Shown: piece after piece, positions 1 through 8,087 of the stretch
How the letters are laid out: the number at the start of each line of letters is the position of its first letter
How positions within the stretch are numbered: the first letter of the stretch is position 1
Source of the DNA: Cohnella algarum
GTDB lineage: Bacteria > Bacillota > Bacilli > Paenibacillales > Paenibacillaceae
Assembly: GCF_016937515.1 (NCBI RefSeq)
Contig: NZ_JAFHKM010000002.1
Coordinates: 5,203,001-5,267,000, forward strand
Direction: 5' to 3'
DNA: 64,000 nucleotides
Notes under the pieces: generated by a model
What the model was told of the DNA's origin: nothing
The model's input: the letters and a program-made list of their open reading frames with translations, nothing else
The model's database searches: none
Program-made: the position numbers and the translations under genes

Positions 1-857
1 AGATCCCGATCCAGCCATTCCGCCTGCTCGTCCTTGTTCGACTCCGAATTCAGCATCGCAAAATGAACGGGACCGTAGTCGAACGAGTAATTCGTGCCCG
101 GAATCGAGTTCCCGGCTCCGTTGCGCGGCAAATGGAAATGAGCGAGAAAGCGGTCCGCCTTTCCGTCCGTTTCGTCATGATTGCCGGTAACCGGCATGAG
201 CGGGATCGAGGCGAGCCACCGCTTCGCTTCGCCGAAAAACGCGTCCCATGCCGTTTCGTCCTCCGGATTTTCGGTCAAATCTCCGTTATGTACGATCAGC
301 TTCGCATCGGGGAACGTCTCCATCGCCTTGTCGAGCGTCCGTCCCCACAGCTTGAAATCGGCCGGCGTCTCGCCTTGCGAATCCGCAACGTGGATAAACG
401 TAAACGATTTCTCGTTGTCGGCTTCGGTTACAAACGCGGCCGGCTCGCTCCACCCGCCCTCTTCGCCGGTTCCCACGCGGTACATATAGACGGTACCGGG
501 CTTCAGTCCCGCCGCCGCCGCTTTGTTCGAGGTTTGCGTTTGACCGTCCCCGACCTCCACTTGCTCGGTCGTACCGCGAAAAGTCAGCGCATTCGCTTCT
601 TCGAACGCCGCGGTTTCCGTTCCTTCGACGATTTGAACGACGGAGGAGGCCGAAGGGTCGGCCGAAAACCAGGAAAACCCGCGGGTTGTCGCGGCATCGC
701 CGACGATCGTCGTTCCGATCGATTTCGTGACGTTCGCGGCGTTCCGAGGCGGTCCCTGCTCTTGTTCCTGCCCGTGTCCCTGCCGCCATTGCAAACCGAT
801 CGCGGCGGCCAGAAGAAGCGAAGCCGCCCCCAGCACAATGGCTTGAAGCTTTCGCAT
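1..857 (-). CDS. Purple acid phosphatase-like metallophosphoesterase, C-terminus cut by window edge
   Basis: The reading frame runs from an ATG at 857 to the left edge without a stop, so about 285 residues are visible. Residues 1-20 are a signal peptide or membrane anchor (MRKLQAIVLGAASLLLAAAI), so the enzyme is exported. A fibronectin-like purple acid phosphatase N-terminal domain follows (about residues 35-120, ending in GTVYMYRVG). The calcineurin-type phosphoesterase domain shows metal-binding blocks FIHVADSQG, HNGDLTEN and TGNHDETD; the final GHxH block would lie outside the window. The likely role is extracellular phosphomonoester or phosphodiester hydrolysis; the substrate is unknown. 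The ATG overlaps the stop of the upstream gene by one base (TGATG), so the two are probably translationally coupled. Confidence 0.85.
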   Translation of the reverse strand, partial: MRKLQAIVLGAASLLLAAAIGLQWRQGHGQEQEQGPPRNAANVTKSIGTTIVGDAATTRGFSWFSADPSASSVVQIVEGTETAAFEEANALTFRGTTEQVEVGDGQTQTSNKAAAAGLKPGTVYMYRVGTGEEGGWSEPAAFVTEADNEKSFTFIHVADSQGETPADFKLWGRTLDKAMETFPDAKLIVHNGDLTENPEDETAWDAFFGEAKRWLASIPLMPVTGNHDETDGKADRFLAHFHLPRNGAGNSIPGTNYSFDYGPVHFAMLNSESNKDEQAEWLDRD

Positions 858-1677
858 CAGAACGACTCCAAAAACCGCTTGCAATCCTCCATCTGGTCCG
901 GCGCCGCATGCTCCATGACGATATCGACGCCCGGCTTGGAAGCCTCAAGCAGTTCCATGTACAGCTTATAATTCATTTGGCCGTGCCCGGGGGAGCCTCG
1001 ATCAGCTGTCCGTTCGGCTCCAAACGCCGATCTTTGGCATGACAGGCGATAATCCTGTCGCCGAGCAGCCGGAACGCTTCCGCGATCACCTCGTCCTGCC
1101 GGTCGAAATTGGCCGCATTCAGCAGGTTTCCGGGATCCAGCACGACGCCGATGTTGCGGGACGGCACTTCGCCCAGCATCCGGCTCAATTGGCCGGCCGT
1201 CGCGACAAGATGGCGGTTGGCCGCTTCCAGCCCGACATAGACGCCCCACCGTTCCGCTTCCTCGGCCAATTCGGCCAGCGTTTCCCGCATCGCGGTCCAA
1301 TCCCGGTCCGCGTACTCTTCGCCCGGATTGACGCCGGTCTCGAAGGCGACCGTCGGACAGCCGAAATCCCTTGCGTGGCGAAGCAGCTCCTTGAACCGGG
1401 TTACATTCAGCCGGCGTTGTTCTTCGTCGAGCTCGAACATATGCAGGTAGCAGCCGAGAACGGAAATTCGGACGCCGTTGCGCTCGAACGCCTCGCCGAT
1501 CGTCTGCGCGAGCCCGGGGCTTAAGCGGCCGGGACGGCTGAAATCGTAATCCTGAATTGCTTTCCATAAAGCAAGCTGAACGTGTTTGAACCCGTATTGG
1601 CCGACCTTGGCCGCAAGCTCCCGGTACGGAAGGCAGCCGAACAGATGCGCCAAAACGCCGATCGATCGATCCGTCAT
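857..1677 (-). pseudogene. Sugar phosphate isomerase/epimerase (AP endonuclease 2-like TIM barrel), frameshifted
   Basis: The start is the ATG at 1677, preceded by AGGAGG nine bases upstream. The first 234 residues (from MTDRSIGVLAHLFG) read as a xylose-isomerase-like TIM barrel, with VAFETGVNPGE and the metal-site region VVLDPGNLL and IACHAKD. The frame then stops at 973 after APPGTAK. The expected C-terminus (GHGQMNYKLYMELLEASKPG and onwards to FLESF) continues in the next frame to 857. One extra G in the CCCCCGGG run at 985-994 would restore a 273-codon gene. The product would isomerise or epimerise a sugar or inositol derivative. The lesion could be real decay or a homopolymer sequencing error. 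Confidence 0.8.
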
Positions 1678-1837
1678 TTTTCGCTTCCTCCTGTTTTCGA
1701 ATTTCGATTTTGGGGAATATATAGTCAGATGTATTGTCATTATACAAGAAGCACGGTCCCTCCCGCTTCCCGTTCGCCGGATTTTCCGGATTTTTAACCA
1801 ATTCGGACGTTTTTTTGAACGAAGAGGTCCCGACAGG

Positions 1838-1866
1838 TTGACGACAATTCAGCATCGTGCTATATT
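1838..1866 (+). promoter_or_regulatory. Sigma-A-type promoter of dps
   Basis: A -35 box TTGACG (1838-1843) and a -10 box TATATT (1861-1866) are separated by exactly 17 bases, 54 bases upstream of the dps ATG. The region between is AT-rich, and the ribosome binding site GAGGAGG precedes the start codon. Confidence 0.6.
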
Positions 1867-1919
1867 TATATCAGGATTTAGATTAAGTTTAAATTTAAAA
1901 AAATGAGGAGGAATCGTTC

Positions 1920-2381
1920 ATGTCGAACGTCGCATCCGTACTGAACCAACAAGTTGCCAATTGGACCGTTATGTATACGAAACTGCATCAATACCACTGG
2001 TTTGTCAAAGGCCCTCATTTCTTTACGCTGCACGAGAAATTCGAGGAGCTGTACAATGAAGCCTCCGCGCATCTGGACGAGCTTGCGGAACGCTTGCTTG
2101 CCATCGGCGAACGTCCGGTCTCGACGCTGTCGGAAAGCTTGAAGCTGGCATCGGTGAAAGAAGGCGCCGGGAAGGAAAGTCCCGAAGAAATGGTTGCCGC
2201 CATCGCAAGCGACTTCGCTTCGATCCGGGACGAACTTCAAAAAGGGATCGAAATCGCGGACAAAGCGAAGGACGAAGTGACGAGCGATATGCTGCTTGGC
2301 ATTCAAACCGGATTGGAAAAGCATATCTGGATGCTGAACGCCTTCCTCGGCAAAGACGTCAAAACGCCGGTCCACGCCTGA
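1920..2381 (+). CDS. dps: Dps family DNA-protecting ferritin-like protein
   Basis: This 153-residue protein has the size of Dps miniferritins, which form dodecamers, oxidise Fe(II) with peroxide and protect DNA in the cytoplasm. The ferroxidase ligands show the family's spacing: H26, H38, D53 and E57 (12, 15 and 4 residues apart) in the segment YHWFVKG...LHEKFEELYNEASAHLDELAER. The ATG follows a strong GAGGAGG site. The gene stands alone, with its own promoter upstream and a hairpin terminator downstream. Dps genes in Bacillales are often under PerR or sigma-B control, but I could not identify a convincing PerR box here. Confidence 0.95.
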   Translation: MSNVASVLNQQVANWTVMYTKLHQYHWFVKGPHFFTLHEKFEELYNEASAHLDELAERLLAIGERPVSTLSESLKLASVKEGAGKESPEEMVAAIASDFASIRDELQKGIEIADKAKDEVTSDMLLGIQTGLEKHIWMLNAFLGKDVKTPVHA

Positions 2382-2408
2382 TCGCGATCCGGATTTACGC
2401 CGAAAAGC

Positions 2409-2455
2409 AAGCTTCCCGCCCGCTACTTGCGCGGTTGCGGGAGGCTTTTCTTCCT
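2409..2455 (+). terminator. Intrinsic terminator after dps
   Basis: The stem AAGCTTCCCGC / GCGGGAGGCTT (2409-2419 with 2436-2446, one G-T pair) is followed by TTTTCTTCCTT. It lies between the convergent dps and DUF3886 genes and may serve both. Confidence 0.7.
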
Positions 2456-2712
2456 TATTTATATTTTTGCCAATCCATCTTGCTGTTGTTCAGCAAAAAT
2501 TCGAAGTCGTTTTCAAGCCGCTTCAGTTCCGCGCGCCTTGCTTCTTCCTCGCGCTTCTTCTTTTCCTCGGCGGTCTTGCGTCCTTCTTCCTTCAACGCCT
2601 CGGCATGAGCCTTCAGCTTGCCCAGCGTTCCTTCGTCGAGCAGGTCGCGAAGCGTCGCCGGTTTGTCGGTTGCGGCGGGCTGCGCTTGCCGCTGCCGTTT
2701 TTTTGTTGCCAT
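2455..2712 (-). CDS. DUF3886 (YqkK-like) small charged protein
   Basis: The 85-residue product begins at the ATG at 2712, with GGAGG upstream; longer in-frame starts lack this signal. It is strongly charged, with a lysine/glutamate-rich coiled-coil region at about residues 35-70 (KEEGRKTAEEKKKREEEARR) and a C-terminus NNSKMDWQKYK. The core motif TLRDLLDEGTLGKLKAHA matches the DUF3886 family, typified by YqkK of Bacillus subtilis as I recall it. No function is established for that family. The gene is convergent with dps and lies 35 bases from the VTT gene on the same strand. Confidence 0.75.
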   Translation of the reverse strand: MATKKRQRQAQPAATDKPATLRDLLDEGTLGKLKAHAEALKEEGRKTAEEKKKREEEARRAELKRLENDFEFLLNNSKMDWQKYK

Positions 2713-2747
2713 AATCGATGATCCTCCATTCCGGGCCGTAATGCCGA

Positions 2748-3356
2748 TTACGTCTTCAGCCGCTGGCGCTTGCGGTAATGAACCGCGAAAAATACGGCCG
2801 TGAGCACGATGCAGAACGCCGTATAGGAGCCGATTAACGCCCACGTGCTGACGCCGGGCATCAAAATGGACGAGCTGATAATGCCGAACAGCCAAATATG
2901 GGACAAGTTCCCGACGATGGAAGAAATCCAGTAGGCGCCCGGCTTGACCGCCGAGATCGAGGCCAAAAACGTGATCAAATTGTTCGGCATGATCGGCAGC
3001 GTGCGCAAAAAGATAATCGCCCAAACGCCGTACTCTTCCACGTATTTCGTCCATTTTTCGTACTTTTTCAGCTTTTGCTCCATTTTGCGGTTAAACCACT
3101 CGCCCAAAATCGATTTGCAAAGATAATAGACCGCGACGGCCGAGACCGTGCCCGCCAGCCAGCTCATCAGCATGCCGTTGACCAGGCCCAGGCCCGAAAT
3201 GTGAAGCATGATGATCGTCGTAAACGGAAAAAGCCCAAGCAGGCCTTGAATGGCGGCAAGCGGAATCGTCAGGACGAGCAAATAAAAACCTTCGAGCTGC
3301 GTCGCGTCAAGCAGTTGTTCGATCCAAGCGTTAATCGTTTCCCCCACTTCGTCCAC
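2748..3356 (-). CDS. TVP38/TMEM64 (VTT domain) membrane protein
   Basis: The 202-residue protein has several hydrophobic segments (about residues 22-50, 55-80, 110-130, 140-165 and 170-193) and the VTT/DedA-like signature FPFTTIIMLHISG followed by FLRTLPIMPNNLITFLASIS. Members are integral membrane proteins proposed to act in lipid scrambling or membrane homeostasis; a specific substrate cannot be read here. The GTG at 3356 gives the longest form. The GTG nine bases further in (3347) is better spaced from the GGAG and may be the true start. It may be cotranscribed with the DUF3886 gene downstream. Confidence 0.85.
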   Translation of the reverse strand: MDEVGETINAWIEQLLDATQLEGFYLLVLTIPLAAIQGLLGLFPFTTIIMLHISGLGLVNGMLMSWLAGTVSAVAVYYLCKSILGEWFNRKMEQKLKKYEKWTKYVEEYGVWAIIFLRTLPIMPNNLITFLASISAVKPGAYWISSIVGNLSHIWLFGIISSSILMPGVSTWALIGSYTAFCIVLTAVFFAVHYRKRQRLKT

Positions 3357-3417
3357 TCCAGTTTCCGTCTGTCTTGGCGCTTGCTATCCTATTATATATC
3401 AATATACGGATTGCTGC

Positions 3418-5370
3418 TTACGATTTGACAGACTCGCTGACGAGTTCCGCATAGGCTTTCGCCCCGTCGGGCTTCAGGTGAACCCCGTCCGGATAAAAAT
3501 AATCGTCCCGGTTCCGGCTCGCCGCGTTCCAATCGAGCAGGATGACGTTGTCGCGGCTTTCGGCCGCCTTTTCGAGCGTGGCGTTCACGTTGTCCTGCCA
3601 TTTGCGCGGGACCCTCGTGTTGATCAGCAAAATTTGTTCCGCTTCGTCCAGCGAATCGAGCAGACGGTCAAGCTGTTTCTCGGAAAACAACCCGTTCGTG
3701 CCGAGCTCGATGACGACCCGGCTGCCGAGCGTTCCGGCTTCCTTCATCTCCTCGATCAATTCAGGGGCGTCGTAAAGCTGCCGTCCTTTCAAGCCGTCTA
3801 CGCGGATGCCGGGCAGCATCTCCTCGAGGAAGGGCTGGACGGCAAGAATGACCGAATCGCCGATGACGGTGATGCCTTCTCCCGAGACGGCGTTATTTGG
3901 GCCGTCCGCCCCGGGGGACGCCGAAGGCGAAGGGGACGGCTCGCTTCCGGGTCCGGTCTGGCCGGACGGCTCGCCCGCCGGCGCCGTTCCGGCGGAAGGC
4001 GCCGCCAAGTTCGTTCCGCTCGGCCCCGCGGGCTTCGTCGATCCGCCCGATGCCGATCCGCCGGGAACGGAATGGGCGTATTCGGCTTTCTCCGGCGTCC
4101 CCTGCTGCCCGTTCGACCCGGCGATTCCCGTTTGCGGCGCAGCGACTTCGACCGCATTGCCGGATACGCTCGCGAACATGACGCCGAGCAGCAGCGCGGA
4201 GCCGAAGCCGACGGCAATCGGCTTGCGCCTCCGGGCCTTGGCGACTTCCGGCGTTCCGGAGACCGCAGCCGCTGCCCGGCGACGCCTCCATGCGCCGGAA
4301 CGGATCGGTTCCTCGACGAAGCGCCAGGACAAAACGGCGAGCCCGAACGTCAGCGCGAGCTGCAGCGCCATCAAGCCGTAGTCCGTCCCCCCCGTATGGA
4401 CGGAGGGAGACGTCAGCGCAAAAACCGGGTAATGCCACAAATAAATGCCGTACGAGCGCACGCCGATCCAGCGCAGCGGCCTCGCTCCGAGCAGGCGGCC
4501 AAGGCGTCCGTCCGGATGGGCGACGGCCGCAATGACGCCGACCGTGGCGGCGGCGAGCAGCAGAAATCCGCCGGGATACAGCGACGCGTCGTATTCCCCG
4601 ACCCGCCAAATCATAACGAGCGCGACGGCAAGGCCGGCGATTCCCGCCGCATCGAGCCCGGCAACGCCGCGTCCGCGCACGATTTCGGGCAGCTTCGCGC
4701 TCGGCAGCAAGAGCGCCGCCGCCGCGCCGATCAGCATGCCGAAGGAGCGCGTATCCGTGCCGTAATAAACGCGGCTCGGATCGGCGCCCGGCACGTAGAG
4801 GAGCCCCATCGCCAGCGCCGACAGCAAAGCGCCCGCGAGGGCGACCGCGGCAACCGCTCCCCTGCGCTTGACGAATTTCAGGGCAAGCGCGACGACAAGC
4901 GGCCAAATGACGTAGAACTGCTCCTCCACCGCCAGCGACCATAAATGGCCGAACGGCGAAGGCGGACCGAAGCTTTCGAAGTAGGAAACATCGTGATAAA
5001 CGAGCCACCAGTTGTTGACATATAAAAGCGCGGACGCCAGGTCGCCGGCGTGGAGCGATAAGCGATGGCCGTCCGTGAACAAGAGCCATAGAGACACGGC
5101 CGCAAGCATCGTCAGCATGGCCGGCAGCAGCCTGCGCGCGCGCCGGAGCCAAAAATCCGCGAGCCGGATTCGGCCGTGCGTTTGCCGATCGTTGATCAAA
5201 ATATCGGTAATCAAATAACCGGAAAGAACAAAAAACATTTCGACGCCCAAAAAACCGCCCTGGGCTCCGGGCAAACCAAAGTGATAGGCGATGACGGCCA
5301 GGACGGCAACCGCCCTGAGTCCGTCCAGACCCGGTATGTACCGGTAATTGCGGTGTGAGGGTTTCGGCAT
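3418..5370 (-). CDS. OafA/YrhL-type membrane O-acyltransferase with C-terminal SGNH domain
   Basis: This 650-residue protein has an N-terminal acyltransferase_3 domain of about ten membrane segments (residues 10-360). It carries the motif GLDGLRAVAVLAVIAYHF with the conserved His, and SLAVEEQFYVIWP. A Pro/Gly/Ser/Ala-rich extracytoplasmic linker follows (about 400-490). The C-terminal SGNH-like domain shows block I near residue 500 (VIGDSV), ELGTNG, and the terminal Asp-x-x-His near 630 (YPDGVHL). This architecture is known in peptidoglycan and teichoic/polysaccharide O-acetyltransferases, where the membrane part moves the acetyl group across and the SGNH part transfers it. The acceptor glycan is not identifiable. 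AAGGAG precedes the ATG. Confidence 0.9.
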   Translation of the reverse strand: MPKPSHRNYRYIPGLDGLRAVAVLAVIAYHFGLPGAQGGFLGVEMFFVLSGYLITDILINDRQTHGRIRLADFWLRRARRLLPAMLTMLAAVSLWLLFTDGHRLSLHAGDLASALLYVNNWWLVYHDVSYFESFGPPSPFGHLWSLAVEEQFYVIWPLVVALALKFVKRRGAVAAVALAGALLSALAMGLLYVPGADPSRVYYGTDTRSFGMLIGAAAALLLPSAKLPEIVRGRGVAGLDAAGIAGLAVALVMIWRVGEYDASLYPGGFLLLAAATVGVIAAVAHPDGRLGRLLGARPLRWIGVRSYGIYLWHYPVFALTSPSVHTGGTDYGLMALQLALTFGLAVLSWRFVEEPIRSGAWRRRRAAAAVSGTPEVAKARRRKPIAVGFGSALLLGVMFASVSGNAVEVAAPQTGIAGSNGQQGTPEKAEYAHSVPGGSASGGSTKPAGPSGTNLAAPSAGTAPAGEPSGQTGPGSEPSPSPSASPGADGPNNAVSGEGITVIGDSVILAVQPFLEEMLPGIRVDGLKGRQLYDAPELIEEMKEAGTLGSRVVIELGTNGLFSEKQLDRLLDSLDEAEQILLINTRVPRKWQDNVNATLEKAAESRDNVILLDWNAASRNRDDYFYPDGVHLKPDGAKAYAELVSESVKS

Positions 5371-5564
5371 ACCCGCGTTCTCCTTGCTGCAGTAAATTCA
5401 TGTGAGGCGACTTGCAAAATCCATTACCATTGTATTCGCGTTCTTCCGGTTTAAAGCCGCTTGCAAGCTGTCGCTCTTTCCTCCTTCCGGCGCCCGTTCG
5501 GCATTTTTTCGCTTCCTCGTATTAGACGACGCAGCCCCGCTTCCCGTTACATAAAAAACAAAGA

Positions 5565-5589
5565 AAAAAGTCGCTTTTTGCGACTTTTT
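5565..5589 (-). terminator. Intrinsic terminator after the YfcE-like gene
   Basis: The hairpin AAAAAGTCGC / GCGACTTTTT is a perfect 10-bp stem with a five-base loop, ending in T-runs on both strands. It sits just past the stop of the phosphodiesterase gene at 5597. Confidence 0.85.
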
Positions 5590-5596
5590 CGCGGCA

Positions 5597-6109
5597 TTAT
5601 TCGGATCGCTTCCGTTCGTAAAAAACATGTCTCGCCCGCAGGCGGCCCCCTTCGATTTCCATCACTCCGAACGAGTAGGCCGGCTGCCTTCTTTTGTCCG
5701 TCGGCGACCCGGGATTGAACACGAGCAGACCGTTCTTCTCCTTCAAAACCGGGATGTGGGAGTGTCCGTAAACGACGGCTTGGACGTCCTCTCCTTTGAA
5801 CGCGTTCAGGGCGTTCGTTTCGGTATCGGTTCTGGCCCCCGGCCCGTGGCCGTGCACGAGGCCGAGCGCGACCGGACCGAAGCGGACGATTTTCCGGTAT
5901 CCGAGCCGCTTGACGATGTCCGGCCCGTCGTTGTTCCCCGCTACGCCGTAAACGGGCGCAAACGCCCCCAGCTCCCCGATCAGCTTCGGATCCGTCCAAT
6001 CCCCGGCGTGCAGAATGGCATCCGCCCGCTTCAGCTCCCGTTCCAGCGGCTCCGGCAGCTTTTTGGCCATTCGGGGCATATGGGTGTCCGCGACGATGAC
6101 GATTTTCAG
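5597..6109 (-). CDS. YfcE/MJ0936-type metallophosphodiesterase
   Basis: The 170-residue product has all the blocks of the small calcineurin-like phosphodiesterases: VADTHMPRM, HAGDWTD, AGNNDG, GHSHIP and FNPGS. These coordinate two metal ions. Family members are cytoplasmic and hydrolyse phosphodiesters in vitro; the physiological substrate is usually unknown. I place the start at a CTG at 6109, six bases after GGGAGGAG, because the longer in-frame extension to 6310 has no family similarity and lacks a ribosome site. The gene is transcribed divergently from the Lrp/AsnC operon and ends at a strong terminator. Confidence 0.85.
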   Translation of the reverse strand: MKIVIVADTHMPRMAKKLPEPLERELKRADAILHAGDWTDPKLIGELGAFAPVYGVAGNNDGPDIVKRLGYRKIVRFGPVALGLVHGHGPGARTDTETNALNAFKGEDVQAVVYGHSHIPVLKEKNGLLVFNPGSPTDKRRQPAYSFGVMEIEGGRLRARHVFYERKRSE

Positions 6110-6236
6110 CTTAATCTCCTCCCTTCGGCGACTCGAAAGGCAAGTTCGTCGGCTCCTTCCATTAGTATATGTAAACAGAAAGAAGCGAGCAAAATTAGGC
6201 AAAAATACAAAACGACGATAACAATCGTAAAAATCG

Positions 6237-6265
6237 TTGAATGCGTAAGGTATCCCGTGTATATT
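6237..6265 (+). promoter_or_regulatory. Promoter of the Lrp-chromate transporter operon
   Basis: TTGAAT (6237-6242) and TATATT (6260-6265) are 17 bases apart, about 70 bases before the regulator's ATG. The AT-rich stretch that follows, with repeated TAATCG elements (about 6272-6291), is a plausible but unproven operator for the autoregulated Lrp-type protein. Confidence 0.6.
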
Positions 6266-6335
6266 AATTCGAGTAGTAATCGTAATCGATTTATTTCTTT
6301 CGTTTTGCAATCGAAAACCGAACGGAGATGACGAT

Positions 6336-6821
6336 ATGGCTCAACAGGAAAAAAACGGCCCGCCCCAGCCAGCCGAAATCGACGGCACCGACCGGCAAAT
6401 CATCGCCGCTTTGCATAAAAACGGCAGAATCTCCTACACCGATTTGGCCAAAGAAATCGGCCTATCCCGCGTCGCGGTTCAGACGAGAATCAACGCGCTG
6501 CTCGAAAGCGGCGTCATCGAACGGTTTACCGCGGTCATCAATCCGGCCAAAATCGGCATCCGGGTGTCCGCTTTTTTTAACGTCGAGGTCGAACCGAAAT
6601 ATTTGCACGAGGTCGCGGACGAATTGGCGGACGATCCGGCCGTTACGAGTCTATACCACATGACGGGCCCGAGCAAGCTCCACATGCACGGACTGTTTGC
6701 CGACAACGCGGAGATGGAATCGTTTTTGAAGGATAAGCTGTACAAAATGCCCGGCATCACGAGCGTCGATTGCCAGGTGCTGATCACGCGTTACAAGAGC
6801 AGAATGGGAATGAGGCTGTAG
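6336..6821 (+). CDS. ywrC: Lrp/AsnC family transcriptional regulator (YwrC-like)
   Basis: The 161-residue protein has an N-terminal winged helix-turn-helix (about residues 17-65, [20 protein letters not shown] then [19 protein letters not shown]). A RAM/AsnC ligand-binding domain follows (about 78-150). GGAG lies eight bases before the ATG. It is the first gene of a three-gene operon with two chromate transporter halves. In Bacillus subtilis the Lrp-type YwrC precedes ywrB and ywrA and represses them, and this order is the same, so the same local role is inferred. The effector is unknown, with chromate or a related oxyanion the obvious candidate. Confidence 0.88.
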   Translation: MAQQEKNGPPQPAEIDGTDRQIIAALHKNGRISYTDLAKEIGLSRVAVQTRINALLESGVIERFTAVINPAKIGIRVSAFFNVEVEPKYLHEVADELADDPAVTSLYHMTGPSKLHMHGLFADNAEMESFLKDKLYKMPGITSVDCQVLITRYKSRMGMRL

Positions 6822-6822
6822 C

Positions 6823-7443
6823 ATGGAAAAGCAAACGAACGAAAAGCCCGGCTCTTACGGGCAGCTCGCGTGGGCGATGGCGAAAACCGGGGTGCTGGGC
6901 TACGGGGGCGGCCCGTCCGTCATCCCGCTTATCCGGTACGAAGCCGTCACTCACTATAAATGGATGGACGACGACGAATTCGGCGAAGTGCTGGCCATCG
7001 CCAACGCCTTGCCCGGGCCGATCGCCACGAAAATGGGCGCATATTTGGGCTACCGCATCCGGGGAACGCTCGGCGCGATCGTCGGCGTCCTGGCCCATAT
7101 TTTGCCTTCGTGCATCGCGATGGTCGCCTTGCTGTCCGCCGTCCAGGTGCTGAGCGAATCCCCGATCGTCCAGGGAATGATCGGCGCGGTGACGCCCGTC
7201 ATCGCCGTCATGCTCGGGGAGATGGCCTACCAGTTCGGCGAAAAAGCCGTGAAGGGGTTGGGCATCCCGCTCGGCATCGGGTTTTTCGTCCTGGCGTTCG
7301 TTCTCCTGCAAGGGGTCGACCTGCATCCGGCGATCGTCATCGCGCTGTTTCTCGCTTACGGGACCGTCCACTTCCGGTTAAGAGCATGGTTCAAAAAGAA
7401 ACGAAAACCCGCATCCGAACGCGAAACCGACGCCGGATCTTAA
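6823..7443 (+). CDS. ywrB: Chromate transporter, N-terminal-type half (YwrB-like short CHR)
   Basis: The 206-residue product is one short-chain CHR protein of a pair. It shows the family signatures GYGGGPSVIPL and NALPGPIATKMGAYLG and five or six hydrophobic segments. Paired short CHR proteins together make the membrane transporter that exports chromate, whereas long-chain members fuse the halves. The start codon is one base after the regulator's stop, with GAGG inside the end of that gene, so the genes are translationally linked. The C-terminus is a basic tail. The name rests on gene order and size. Confidence 0.85.
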   Translation: MEKQTNEKPGSYGQLAWAMAKTGVLGYGGGPSVIPLIRYEAVTHYKWMDDDEFGEVLAIANALPGPIATKMGAYLGYRIRGTLGAIVGVLAHILPSCIAMVALLSAVQVLSESPIVQGMIGAVTPVIAVMLGEMAYQFGEKAVKGLGIPLGIGFFVLAFVLLQGVDLHPAIVIALFLAYGTVHFRLRAWFKKKRKPASERETDAGS

Positions 7444-7461
7444 ATCGAAGGAGCGCTTGGC

Positions 7462-7998
7462 ATGGATCTCATCAACCTCATCGTCGGATTTTTTATCGCG
7501 AACGTGCTCGGATACGGCGGCGGACCGGCTTCCATCCCGCTCATGTATCAGGAGATCGTCAATCATTACCGCTGGTCCACCGATCATGAATTTTCCAACA
7601 TTTTGGCGCTGGGCAACGCCCTGCCCGGGCCGATCGCAACGAAAATCGCCGCCTTCGTCGGATTTGACGTATCCGGCGTCGCCGGCGCGTTCGCCGCCTT
7701 GGCCGCGACGGTCGTCCCGTCGGCCGCGGCGTTGATCGTGCTGCTCAAGGTCATTCAAAGGTACCGCCAATCGAACGTCGTCAAAGGGTTGACGCTGCTC
7801 GTCCAACCGGTCATCGCGATCATGATGCTGCTGCTCACGTACGAAATGGGCGAAAGCTCCATCCAGAATATCGGCGTTTGGCAATCGCTCGGCATCGCGG
7901 CCGTCGCCTTCTGGGCGATGATCGTCAAAAAAATCCACCCGGCCGTCGTCATCGTCGCGGCATTCGCGTACGGCGGCATCGTGCTCCCGCTCGTTTGA
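7462..7998 (+). CDS. ywrA: Chromate transporter, second half (YwrA-like short CHR)
   Basis: The 178-residue partner of the preceding gene repeats the same signatures (GYGGGPASIPL, NALPGPIATKIAAFVG) and the same hydrophobic pattern. In known pairs the two halves insert with opposite topology and both are needed for chromate resistance. GAAGGAG precedes the ATG 18 bases after the upstream stop. The operon ends at a strong hairpin. Confidence 0.87.
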   Translation: MDLINLIVGFFIANVLGYGGGPASIPLMYQEIVNHYRWSTDHEFSNILALGNALPGPIATKIAAFVGFDVSGVAGAFAALAATVVPSAAALIVLLKVIQRYRQSNVVKGLTLLVQPVIAIMMLLLTYEMGESSIQNIGVWQSLGIAAVAFWAMIVKKIHPAVVIVAAFAYGGIVLPLV

Positions 7999-8021
7999 CG
8001 CGCCGTGCCGATTTTCCGTTA

Positions 8022-8078
8022 GAAACCGAATGGCCGTCCCTCGTCATGGAAGATGACGGGGGACGGCCGTTTCGTTTG
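8022..8078. terminator. Bidirectional terminator between the chromate operon and GH95
   Basis: A long inverted repeat pairs GAATGGCCGTCCC-CGTCAT with ATGACG-GGGACGGCCGTTTC around a short loop. It is flanked by AAAC/GTTT on both sides and lies between convergent genes. Confidence 0.75.
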
Positions 8079-8087
8079 TCCTTCGCT

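Noticed and set aside
63..971. 302-codon plus-strand frame at the left end
   Set aside because: It is a shadow of the phosphoesterase and isomerase genes on the other strand, Arg-rich as expected for antisense frames in G+C-rich DNA.
1867..1905. PerR or Fur box near the dps promoter
   Set aside because: The region is AT-rich but no element close enough to TTATAATNATTATAA was found.
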